Source: Alistipes sp. (lineage in GTDB: Bacteria > Bacteroidota > Bacteroidia > Bacteroidales > Rikenellaceae). Taken from it: DNA of 64,000 nucleotides. Each line of letters opens with the position of its first letter. Position 1 is the stretch's first letter. The stretch is taken from the NCBI GenBank assembly GCA_017504265.1, contig JAFVRN010000038.1, forward strand, positions 62,001 through 126,000. Reading direction: 5' to 3'. The notes beneath the pieces are model-generated. The model worked only from the letters and a program-made list of their open reading frames with translations. It had not been told where the DNA came from and did not search any database. A program made the translations under genes and the position numbers. Shown one piece after another: positions 1 through 8,100 of this stretch.

Positions 1-1
1 G

Positions 2-367
2 GCTGATGACGATAACGACTCACTATCGTTGGGTAAGCCCGATGCCTACCTGCGTGGCCTTAAATATGACAAAGACAAGAAAAAAAGGCGTAACGACGAC
101 TCTATCAGACGACACAAGAGCTCGACGACACTCTACGTTATCATCGCAATACTATCATTGGCGACAATCGCGGCTATGTGGTTTGTGTGGCAGTGGTTAA
201 AAGTCCAGAATATATCCGAATCCGCAAACATACACCATCAGATACCGAATGAGTATGTAGAGCCTATCGACTCTCTACAAATACCTGCAGACAGTCTCCA
301 TTACAACGACTATGTGGAAAGCAGCACTTTGGAGCTTACAAACGAAAACAATAGTGTAAACCAATAG
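2..367 (+). CDS. C-terminal part of an uncharacterised single-pass membrane protein (5' end outside the window)
   Basis: The frame is open from the first bases of the window, so the true start is probably upstream; a TTG at 29 would be the first possible internal start but there is no reason to prefer it. The visible part has a very basic lysine/arginine stretch, one hydrophobic membrane segment (roughly TLYVIIAILSLATIAAMWFV) and a polar, serine- and asparagine-rich tail that would lie outside the cytoplasm. I recognise no family. It ends 4 bases before the sigma54 activator gene and is likely co-transcribed with it. The protein could be a small anchored envelope component; that is inference only. 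Confidence 0.6.
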   Translation, partial: ADDDNDSLSLGKPDAYLRGLKYDKDKKKRRNDDSIRRHKSSTTLYVIIAILSLATIAAMWFVWQWLKVQNISESANIHHQIPNEYVEPIDSLQIPADSLHYNDYVESSTLELTNENNSVNQ

Positions 368-371
368 ACTT

Positions 372-1592
372 ATGACATCGAACGATCTATTCTCGGTAAA
401 GCAACGTTTCGGCATTATAGGTAATGCCGATGCACTAAACAATGCCTTGGAGCGAGCGATGCGCGTAGCACCTACCGACCTCTCTGTACTGGTTACAGGA
501 GAGAGCGGTGTCGGCAAGGAGTTCTTCCCCCAGGTTATACACTCATATTCTGCCCGCAAGCATAAAAAATATATTGCCGTGAACTGTGGTGCTATACCCG
601 AAGGCACAATTGATTCCGAGCTATTCGGCCACGAGAAGGGCTCGTTCACGGGTGCTATCGACAGTCGCAAGGGATACTTCGAGGAGGCAGATGGCGGCAC
701 AATCTTCTTGGATGAGGTTGGCGAACTTCCGCTATCCACCCAGGTGCGCCTACTCAGAGTGCTACAAACAGGAGAGTTTATGCGTGTTGGCTCGGCTAAG
801 GTGCAAAAGACCGATGTCAGGGTTGTGGCTGCCACCAACAACAATCTGCTGAAAGCTATCGCCGATGGTCAGTTCCGAGAGGATCTATACTATCGACTTA
901 ACACCGTTCCCATCAGCGTGCCACCGCTTCGCGAACGCAAGGGGGACATCTATCTTCTGTTTAGAAAGTTTGCCAGCGATGTTGCCACCCAGTACAAGAT
1001 GCCGGCAATCACTCTTGACGAGGGGGCGCGTGCCTTACTCGAAAGCTACCATTGGCGAGGCAACGTACGTCAGCTAAAAAATGTTGCCGAGCAAATATCT
1101 GCCGTGGAGCAGAGCCGTAATATAACAGCCGACATCCTCCGACGCTATCTGCCCAATGAGGAGTATTCGTTGCACATGTACGGCGGAGCTGCATCAGGGC
1201 AATATGAGAATATGAATACGGAGCGGGAGCTATTATACAAGATACTCTTCGATATGCGTAGCGATATCAACGACCTTAAACGTATGATGCGCGAGGCTAT
1301 GGAGGGGCAATCCGCCACACAGCCCGATGTGCGCCACAACGAGGTTGTAGGGTTACTTCCCCAAGTTACAGATATTGACCATACTCGTTACGAGTATGAA
1401 GATAGCGTAGAGGTTGTGGATGACATATCGCAGCGTGAACTGACAAAGGAGGATGTACAGCGCGAGCAGATACTGCAAGCTCTGCGCAACAACAACTATC
1501 GTCGCAAGGATGCAGCACGCGAGTTGTTCATATCGGAGAGAACTCTCTACCGTCGAATGAAAGCATTGGGTATTGAAGATAATACGAAGTAG
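372..1592 (+). CDS. Sigma54-dependent transcriptional activator (NtrC-type AAA+ ATPase, Fis-type HTH, no receiver domain)
   Basis: This is an enhancer-binding protein that uses ATP to remodel RNA polymerase-sigma54. The central AAA+ domain starts almost at the N terminus: Walker A GESGVGKE at about 43-50, a GSFTGA loop at about 90-95 (the usual form is GAFTGA), and Walker B GTIFLDEVG at about 109-117. A Fis-type helix-turn-helix lies near residues 362-400 (ARELFISERTLYRRMKALGI). No receiver, GAF or PAS domain precedes the ATPase, so control must come from expression level or a partner protein. It lies 5 bases upstream of lptE in an apparent operon leading to secG, an arrangement common in Bacteroidales, which suggests a link to envelope biogenesis (inference). 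Confidence 0.93.
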   Translation: MTSNDLFSVKQRFGIIGNADALNNALERAMRVAPTDLSVLVTGESGVGKEFFPQVIHSYSARKHKKYIAVNCGAIPEGTIDSELFGHEKGSFTGAIDSRKGYFEEADGGTIFLDEVGELPLSTQVRLLRVLQTGEFMRVGSAKVQKTDVRVVAATNNNLLKAIADGQFREDLYYRLNTVPISVPPLRERKGDIYLLFRKFASDVATQYKMPAITLDEGARALLESYHWRGNVRQLKNVAEQISAVEQSRNITADILRRYLPNEEYSLHMYGGAASGQYENMNTERELLYKILFDMRSDINDLKRMMREAMEGQSATQPDVRHNEVVGLLPQVTDIDHTRYEYEDSVEVVDDISQRELTKEDVQREQILQALRNNNYRRKDAARELFISERTLYRRMKALGIEDNTK

Positions 1593-1597
1593 AAGCT

Positions 1598-2128
1598 ATG
1601 AAAAAGTTTATAAGTATAATCGTTATGTGCGCCACAGCTCTTAGTGTGGCTCTACTTAGCAGCAGTTGCGGCTATAAGGTTACCTATAACCTTTCGGGAG
1701 GCTCTATTCCACCCGAGGCCAAGACCTTCTCCGTGGCATACTTTCCCAACAATGCACCGATGGTAGCCCCCACGCTCAGCAATGTGCTTACCGAGGCTTT
1801 GCGTGATAAGTTCTCACGTCAGACACGCTTGGAGCAGGTCGAAGAGGGTGGAGATTTCGCCTTCGAAGGAGAGATCACAAACTATACATCAAATACCTCG
1901 TCGGTGTCGAGTGGTGACTACGCATTGCAAAACCGACTTACTATTACGGTTAAGGTAAATTTCCAGAACGCTGTTGATCAGACGCTGTCGTTCAACAATA
2001 AGACCTTCTCACAATATGCAGATTACGATGCCTCACAGCTCCTTATCGATGTCCAGGATCAGCTTATCGAGGAGATTGTACAGGCTCTTGTGAATGACAT
2101 CTATATGGCAGCTGCCGGTAACTGGTAA
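1598..2128 (+). CDS. lptE: LptE-family lipoprotein (LPS assembly at the outer membrane)
   Basis: LptE plugs the LptD barrel that inserts lipopolysaccharide in the outer leaflet. The 176-residue protein has a lipoprotein signal peptide with a lipobox ending at Cys24 (LSSSC), followed by GYKVTYNLSGGSIPPEAKTF, the opening typical of the Bacteroidota LptE family. The rest alternates short beta strands with a C-terminal helix (DVQDQLIEEIVQALVND), matching an LptE-like fold. It is 5 bases downstream of the sigma54 activator and 11 bases upstream of the next gene, so one transcript is likely. The family assignment rests on the N-terminal motif and length; orthology to E. coli LptE is distant. Confidence 0.85.
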   Translation: MKKFISIIVMCATALSVALLSSSCGYKVTYNLSGGSIPPEAKTFSVAYFPNNAPMVAPTLSNVLTEALRDKFSRQTRLEQVEEGGDFAFEGEITNYTSNTSSVSSGDYALQNRLTITVKVNFQNAVDQTLSFNNKTFSQYADYDASQLLIDVQDQLIEEIVQALVNDIYMAAAGNW

Positions 2129-2139
2129 TGGTTTAAGCT

Positions 2140-2616
2140 ATGGGCCAACACGACAATCTCGACACATTACAGTCACTCGTAGATAAGTATCCTTGGTGGA
2201 GCGGAGCTCGACTTAACCTTCTACGTAACGGAGGATGCCCGGATATGTGCGGTGCATTTGACGACAATCGCCTTGTCGCCATATTTCATCCTGCCGCTAC
2301 CCTACCTCGGCAGACTGTCGATATATCTCGCTTAACGCACCTCAGCGATGACGACATTATAGATCGCTTTCTAAACCATGGTGACTATCGCATTACAGCA
2401 CCCGAGGATGGCGATATTGAAGATATAGTCATCGCAGCAAATGACGATGATGAAGATATGGTAAGCGAGGAATTGGCCGAAATATACAAAAATCAAGGGT
2501 TATATGATGAGGCGATAGCCACTTATCGCAAATTAAGTTTGCTAAATTCCAAAAAAAGTATTTACTTTGCAGGACTTATTTCGGAATTAGAGCAAGAGAA
2601 GGAGAGAAACAAGTAG
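2140..2616 (+). CDS. Uncharacterised protein with C-terminal TPR-like helices, between lptE and secG
   Basis: This 158-residue protein has no signal peptide or membrane segment. The first ~80 residues are of unknown fold. A very acidic linker follows (near 95-108, NDDDEDMVSEE), then helices resembling one tetratricopeptide unit (AEIYKNQGLYDEAIATYRKL) and a basic/glutamate-rich end. Proteins of this pattern are commonly found just before secG in Bacteroidales, but no function is known to me. Spacing to secG is 23 bases. A role as an adaptor for its envelope or secretion neighbours is only inferred from context. Confidence 0.75.
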   Translation: MGQHDNLDTLQSLVDKYPWWSGARLNLLRNGGCPDMCGAFDDNRLVAIFHPAATLPRQTVDISRLTHLSDDDIIDRFLNHGDYRITAPEDGDIEDIVIAANDDDEDMVSEELAEIYKNQGLYDEAIATYRKLSLLNSKKSIYFAGLISELEQEKERNK

Positions 2617-2639
2617 AATTTGATTAAATTTATAACGAT

Positions 2640-3020
2640 ATGTTTACATTTTGCATTATTATGATTACTATCGCAAGTATCTTGTTGATACTTGCAGTAT
2701 TGGTTCAGAGCCCTAAGAGCGGTATGGCTGCTAACTTTGGTGCTGCTAACCAGACTATGGGTGTTCGCCAGACCAGCGACTTCCTCGAGAAGTTCACTTG
2801 GGCTATGGTTGCTGCCGTTGTATTTTTCAGCCTTCTTTCGGTAGTAGTATTGCCAAAGGATGAGTCATCTGCCATCTCAGGTGCAGATCAGGCTGCTGCC
2901 GGCGCACAGGCTATCACAAATCCTGTTGAGCAGACTGTGACTGTTGGTGACGATCTCCTTATCGAGGCAGATGCTAATGCTGAGCCGGCTGCCGATACTG
3001 CCGAGCAGAGCGCAGAGTAA
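2640..3020 (+). CDS. secG: Preprotein translocase subunit SecG
   Basis: SecG is a small inner-membrane subunit that stimulates SecYEG translocation. The 126-residue product has two membrane segments (about residues 3-22 and 53-72) joined by the conserved loop VQSPKSGMAANFGAANQ, which is diagnostic for SecG, with MGVRQTSDFLEKFTW before the second segment. The C terminus is an alanine/glutamate-rich tail, as often seen in Bacteroidota. It is the last gene of the operon; a hairpin terminator follows 18 bases after the stop. Confidence 0.95.
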   Translation: MFTFCIIMITIASILLILAVLVQSPKSGMAANFGAANQTMGVRQTSDFLEKFTWAMVAAVVFFSLLSVVVLPKDESSAISGADQAAAGAQAITNPVEQTVTVGDDLLIEADANAEPAADTAEQSAE

Positions 3021-3038
3021 TCAAAGACAATCGTATAG

Positions 3039-3064
3039 CACCCTGCTTTGAACAAGGCAGGGTG
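3039..3064 (+). terminator. Terminator after secG
   Basis: A 12-bp stem with one G-U pair (arms 3039-3050 and 3053-3064, CACCCTGCTTTG / CAAGGCAGGGTG) and a two-base turn follows the secG stop and leads into TTGTCG. The T-run is weak, but the stem is strong and the position fits. Confidence 0.75.
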
Positions 3065-3176
3065 TTGTCGTATAATTGGCACAATACAGGCATATTTTTT
3101 GCTCTTATAAACCACACCAAATCGACATAAAGTACTACAACAACTAACACATAATAAACCTTTAATTATCAACAGT

Positions 3177-3338
3177 ATGAAAAAGTATGTATGCACAGCC
3201 TGCAACTATGTCTATGACCCAGAGGTAGGCGATCCAGAGAACGGCATTGCAGCCGGCACTCCATTCGAAGAACTTCCCGATGATTGGGCATGTCCACTCT
3301 GCGGCCTCGGCAAGGATGTATTCGAGGTAGAGGAGTAG
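3177..3338 (+). CDS. Rubredoxin
   Basis: A 53-residue iron-sulfur electron carrier. The single Fe is held by four cysteines in two CxxC pairs, here Cys6/Cys9 ([12 protein letters not shown]) and Cys39/Cys42 (WACPLCG). The conserved core [19 protein letters not shown] is present. Length matches classical rubredoxins, so the gene is complete. It is monocistronic, with terminators on both sides. In anaerobic Bacteroidales such proteins pass electrons to rubrerythrin or superoxide reductase-type enzymes, none of which is adjacent. Confidence 0.97.
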   Translation: MKKYVCTACNYVYDPEVGDPENGIAAGTPFEELPDDWACPLCGLGKDVFEVEE

Positions 3339-3345
3339 TCCATAT

Positions 3346-3372
3346 AAGGTATTCGACACAGTCGGATACCTT
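3346..3372 (+). terminator. Terminator after rubredoxin
   Basis: The arms AAGGTATTCGAC (3346-3357) and GTCGGATACCTT (3361-3372) pair fully with one G-U, around a three-base loop, and are followed by the AT-rich TATATTATT. Confidence 0.8.
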
Positions 3373-3410
3373 ATATTATTATAAATAAGCAACAAAAAGT
3401 GGCGCGGGGT

Positions 3411-3441
3411 ATTGCAAAATAAAAAAATATTACTACCTTTG
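3411..3441 (+). promoter_or_regulatory. Promoter of the rpsF operon
   Basis: A Bacteroidota-type promoter: -33 element ATTG at 3411-3414 and -7 element TACCTTTG at 3434-3441, separated by 19 bases. Transcription would start about 30 bases before the rpsF start codon. Confidence 0.7.
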
Positions 3442-3480
3442 CACCGCTTTATGCACAAAACTAATTAATAATTAAGCATT

Positions 3481-3828
3481 ATGAACAATTACGAAACCGT
3501 TTTCATTGTCACTCCTGTCCTTTCGGATGCACAGGTAAAGGAGGTTGCTGACAAATTCCAGGGCGTAATCACCGAGAACGGCGGTCAGATTGTGAATATG
3601 GAGAACTGGGGCTTGAAGAAGCTTGCATATCCTATTCAGAAGAAGACTACCGGTTTCTACTTCCTTGTAGAGTTCACCGGTGAGGGCTCAATCATCAACA
3701 CGCTTGAGACACAGTATCGTCGTGACGAGCGTATCATTCGTTTCTTAACTTTCAAGCAGGACAAGTTCGCTGTTGAGTACTCTCAGAAGCGTCGTGCTAA
3801 GCTTGCAAACAAATCACAGGAGGAGTAA
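3481..3828 (+). CDS. rpsF: 30S ribosomal protein S6
   Basis: S6 binds 16S rRNA together with S18 in the platform of the small subunit. The 115-residue protein opens with [20 protein letters not shown] and contains the family core [22 protein letters not shown] and the ending [10 protein letters not shown]. Length and sequence are normal. It begins the S6-S18-L9 operon, 3 bases before rpsR, in the order usual for Bacteroidales (no priB or ssb between). Codons in this operon strongly favour GAG, AAG and CGT, as expected for high expression. Confidence 0.97.
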   Translation: MNNYETVFIVTPVLSDAQVKEVADKFQGVITENGGQIVNMENWGLKKLAYPIQKKTTGFYFLVEFTGEGSIINTLETQYRRDERIIRFLTFKQDKFAVEYSQKRRAKLANKSQEE

Positions 3829-3831
3829 AAG

Positions 3832-4113
3832 ATGGCAGAGAATACACAGCAGGGTGCATCTGAGATTCGTTATCTCAACCCCGTATCAGTAGATGTAAAG
3901 AAGAAGAAGTACTGCCGTTTTAAGAAGCTCGGCATCAAGTACGTAGATTATAAGGACGGAGAGTTCTTGAAGAAGTTCCTCAATGAGCAGGGTAAGATTC
4001 TTCCCCGCCGCCTCACAGGTACTTCTCAGAAGTTCCAGAAGAAGGTAGCGCAGGCAGTTAAGCGTGCACGTCACCTCGCTATTCTTCCGTTCGTAACCGA
4101 TTGTATGAAATAA
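3832..4113 (+). CDS. rpsR: 30S ribosomal protein S18
   Basis: S18 is the partner of S6 on 16S rRNA. The 93-residue product carries the conserved block [35 protein letters not shown] and [20 protein letters not shown], which identifies the family. The N terminus has a short extension typical of Bacteroidota. It lies 18 bases before rplI and 3 bases after rpsF. Confidence 0.97.
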   Translation: MAENTQQGASEIRYLNPVSVDVKKKKYCRFKKLGIKYVDYKDGEFLKKFLNEQGKILPRRLTGTSQKFQKKVAQAVKRARHLAILPFVTDCMK

Positions 4114-4131
4114 TAAAGAGGAGGATAGACT

Positions 4132-4569
4132 ATGGAAGTAATTCTTATTAAAGACGTAGAGAATTTGGGCTACGCTAACGACATCGTAAACGTTCGCCCC
4201 GGCTATGCCAACAACTACTTGATTCCTCAGGGTTTTGCTAAGGCTGCCACTGCATCCGCAAAGAAGGTACTTGCTGAGAACCTTCGTCAGCGCGCACACA
4301 AGGACGCTAAGATTTTGGCTGATGCACAGGCTTTGGCTGAGACTATCAATAACCTACACCTCACTCTCACAGCTAAGGCTGAGGAGGAGAAGATTTTCGG
4401 TGCTATCACTGCTGCCGACCTTGCAGCAGCACTTCAGGAGAAGGGCATCGAGGTAGACCGCAAGAACATCACCGTAGACTCTGTTAAGACTCTCGGCGAG
4501 TTCGAGGCTACTGCTAAGCTTCACCGTGAGGTTAAGGCTACTATCAAGTTTGCGGTTGTTGCCGAGTAA
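4132..4569 (+). CDS. rplI: 50S ribosomal protein L9
   Basis: L9 binds domain V of 23S rRNA near the L1 stalk. The 145-residue protein begins MEVILIKDVENLGYANDIVNVRPGYANNYLIP (quoted in part: ENLGYANDIVNV), the signature N-terminal rRNA-binding domain. It continues with a long helix and a C-terminal domain with AITAADLAAALQEKGIEVDR. It is complete and ends the operon; a terminator lies 36 bases downstream. Confidence 0.97.
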   Translation: MEVILIKDVENLGYANDIVNVRPGYANNYLIPQGFAKAATASAKKVLAENLRQRAHKDAKILADAQALAETINNLHLTLTAKAEEEKIFGAITAADLAAALQEKGIEVDRKNITVDSVKTLGEFEATAKLHREVKATIKFAVVAE

Positions 4570-4604
4570 TTTGTTGTAGCACACCGCTTTAGCGCGGTAT
4601 TCAC

Positions 4605-4636
4605 AGAGCGTGTCCAAAAGTTTTTGGGCACGCTCT
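4605..4636 (+). terminator. Terminator of the rpsF-rpsR-rplI operon
   Basis: The stem AGAGCGTGTCCAA (4605-4617) pairs with TTGGGCACGCTCT (ending 4636), with one G-U pair; TTCGTT follows. A smaller hairpin (ACCGC...GCGGT, about 4583-4598) precedes it. Confidence 0.8.
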
Positions 4637-4859
4637 TTCGTTAGAAGTTGTATAACAAGTCTATGCTTTTTCAGGGCGAAGCCCGGCCACAGCAAACAAG
4701 TGTGGGCCAGATGTGTTATATGGGAAATTTTTCCACTGAACCCATAACACCTATACTACCAAAACTCTCGGCAGAGGGACAACAAACCAAGGTGTTCAAA
4801 GTGACACCTACAAGGAAGATTTATCGGCATTTCTCGGAGGTATATTTATTACATAAATA
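4637..4859. other. Gene-free spacer between rplI and the surface lipoprotein promoter
   Basis: No convincing gene lies here. An 83-codon frame crosses the region (4648-4899), but it lacks a recognisable family, overlaps the promoter of the next gene and has no coding bias, so it is not called. Confidence 0.5.
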
Positions 4860-4891
4860 TTTGCTTATTACACAAATTATTACTATATTTG
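4860..4891 (+). promoter_or_regulatory. Promoter of the large surface lipoprotein, with a long leader
   Basis: The -33 element TTTG (4860-4863) and -7 element TATATTTG (4884-4891) are 20 bases apart, a perfect match to the Bacteroidota consensus. The start codon is at 5107, so the leader would be about 205 nt. It contains a 7-bp hairpin (4999-5016, GCGCACA / TGTGTGC) and an A/C-rich stretch just before the gene. This leader could carry post-transcriptional control; a closer second promoter cannot be excluded. Confidence 0.65.
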
Positions 4892-5106
4892 TTGTGTAAA
4901 AATCATAACCTTGCGACGCAAGTGCGCTAATGCGCAGTACGCCACATAGTTACGTATAAGAGCGATTTTGGGATGGGGTATATACCTCAGCCTATTTTGC
5001 GCACATTTTTGTGTGCAGATTGTTATTTGTAGCAAACGAAGCAAACAAAACAAACAAACACAATATAAACAACATTAACTAATTAACTAACTAAAACATT
5101 TACTCA

Positions 5107-8100
5107 ATGAAAAAGTTATTTACAATTTTGGCATTGGCACTTGCAATGGTTGCCTGCCAAAAGGACGGAGATGTGAATGTTACGAATGGCGATCTTGCGA
5201 CCGTCACTCTTAACCTCAATGCTCCCGCACTTGACGTCACTCGCGCCGACGAAAATGGCGAGGATGACTCTGTTAATGGCAAGGAGAGTGCCTATGGTGC
5301 TATCGACTATGCCGACGCTGCTTTCTGGGCAAAGTACGACCTTCGTTACATCTTGGAGGTTTACGATGAGAACGACAATGGTACAGGTACAAACATTGCC
5401 GCTGCTCGTCAGTACAAGTACGTGGATGAGTACGAGCAGACCACATTCGAGGTTAAGCTTGTTCCTAACCGTAAGTACAAGTTCGTTGTTTGGGCCGACT
5501 TCGTTAAGGAGGACAACCGCACCGACGACCTTTACTACAACACAACTGACCTTCGTCAGATCTCTATCATCACTACTGCCGAGGGCTTCAACGCTATGAA
5601 CGAGGCTCGTGATGCATACTTCATCACTCAGAACCTTGAGATTAAGAAGGATGTAGACCAGACTCTTGTTTTGAAGCGTCCATTGGCTAAGCTTCGTGTT
5701 GTTACCAAGGATAAGCAGCACTGGGCAAAGTACTCTACACCTGCTCAGGTTGTTGTTAAGTACTACGACTCAGCTCTTTCTAACGTATTCAACGCCGTTA
5801 ATGGTAATATCGATGCTACCAACTCACCTTTGCAGCAGCTTACTTACGATGTAACTTACGCAACAGCTGCATCGCAGTACAACGAGACTACCGACAATAA
5901 GACTCTCTTCGCTGACTACCTCTTCGCTATTCCAGGTGCACACATTCCTGTACACTTCACGATGGATGTTTTGGAGTCAGATGGCCGTCTTATCCGTTCT
6001 AACGACTTCAACACTGAGATTCCTATCGAGCGTAACCACCTTACCACTATCTATGGTGACATCCTTACTACCGCTACCGATATCAAGGTTGGTATCAACG
6101 ACAACTTCGATAAGGAGAAGCCGATTGACTACGACGAGGATGAGTGGAGCAACGACAATGCTAACCAGACTACTACACTTACTCCAGAGGGTACTGTAAA
6201 TGGCAAAACAGATGTTGCTTACGACAACAATGGCGGTTACACTATCACTTCTGCCGAGGGTATCGATGTAACTATCGCTGCTTCAACTCTTAAGAATGGT
6301 CAGCTTGCTGCCGGTGTTTACAACTATGGCACCGACTTTACTGTTGCCGACTTCCAGTACACTATCCCTGCTGCAGGCACTGCTGCTGTTAAGCTTGAGG
6401 CTAACACCGTTACTGCTAAGGTTACCGGCGGTACTATGGAGGTATTGGTAAGCACTGATGGCACACAGACTATCAACCTCGACCTCGATATCGAGTATGC
6501 TGCTACCGAGGGTGCTAAGCCAGAGCAGGCAAAGGTTGAGTACACTATGGAGAGCACCTTCGTATTCGAGGAGATCGAGCTTGAGGCTCTTGTAACTCCA
6601 GTTGTTGAGGCTGCTGTTGATGGTAATGTTGTTACTCTTACTTGGACTGCTATCGAGAACGCTGGTTCATACTCTATCACTGTAGGTACTGAGATGCCTG
6701 TATTCGTTGAGGGTACTACATACGCATTCACCGGTGAGTATGCTACTACATACACATTCAATGTTGTAGCTGTTCCTGCTGACGAGGAGAAGTACTTGCC
6801 ATCTGCTGCTTGCGAGGTTGAGGCTACTACTGCCGAGAAGCCGGCTGAGGCTGAGGCATACAAGCTCTACTTCGAGAATGTTGCTGAGTGGGCAAAGGTT
6901 TATGCTTACATCTGGGCTAACGAGGGCGAGACTCTCGGTATTGAGTATGTTGAATGGCCAGGTCGCGAGCTTACCGAGACTGAGGAACTTAATGGCAAAA
7001 CTTACTACGTATTCCAGCTTCCTGCTGAGGCTACCGGTAAGACTCTAAACGTAGTATTTAACGATGGTGCAGGCACACAGACTGGGGATCTTGGCGGCGT
7101 AGTCGTGGGCAACCTCTTCTGCAACAACTACGTAGAGCCAGTTGAGCCAAGCGACGTAGTTCTCTACTTGCAGCCTAACGCCAACTGGAATGTAGACGGC
7201 GCTCGTTTCGCAGCTTACTTCTTCGGCAATGGCGAGACTTGGGTTGATATGACTCTTGTTGAGGGTGAGACTAACATCTACGCTGTAACTGTTCCTGCCG
7301 GCTTTGAGAATGTCATCTTCTGCCGTATGAATCCTTCTACACCAGAGAATAATTGGAACGATGACACCAGGTGGAATCAGACTTCTGACCTTGTAATTCC
7401 TACCGATGGTACAAACCTCTACACCGTAGCTGAGGGTGCTTGGAGTAAGGGCGACGGCGCTTGGAGCACATATACTACTGCTCTTGCAACTCCAGTTGTT
7501 GAGGCTGCTGTTGAGGGTAATGTAGTTACTCTTACTTGGGAGGCTGTTGCGAATGCTGCTTCTTACTCTATCACTGTAGGCACTGAGATGCCTGTATTCG
7601 TTGAGGAGACTACCTATGTATTCACCGGTGAGTACGAGACTGAGTACACATTCAATGTTGTAGCTGTTCCTGCTGACGAGGAGAAGTTCACTGCTTCAGA
7701 GGCTGGTGTAGCAACTGCTACTACCGAGGCTGCTCCGGTTGTTGAGCCTGAGGTTCTTGCTGAGCTTGATGCTAACGCATACTATATCTTCAAGCAGGCA
7801 ACTGAGATGAAGGGTGGCAAGTGGTATGCTATCGTTTACGAGAATAAGGCAGCTACTGGCTTGACTGCCAACTATGGTTACCTAAAGGTTACTGAGGCTG
7901 CTTCACGAGCTAATGGCATTAGCCTACCAGCAACATGTGCTTACGGCTTCTTGACAACTGATGGCGGCTATACAATCCAGCAGTTCGATAACAAGTATGT
8001 ATACCAGACAGGTTCATACGATAGCTTCAATGTAAACGCAACTCTTCCTACAGATGGTGGTGTTTGGAGCGTAGCAGTTAATGGTAACGAGTACACTATC

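Noticed and set aside
4648..4899. 83-codon frame after rplI
   Set aside because: No family resemblance or codon bias, starts near the operon terminator and ends over the -7 box of the next promoter.
5116..5721. 201-codon minus-strand frame inside the surface lipoprotein
   Set aside because: Shadow of a strongly biased gene; no start context or family.
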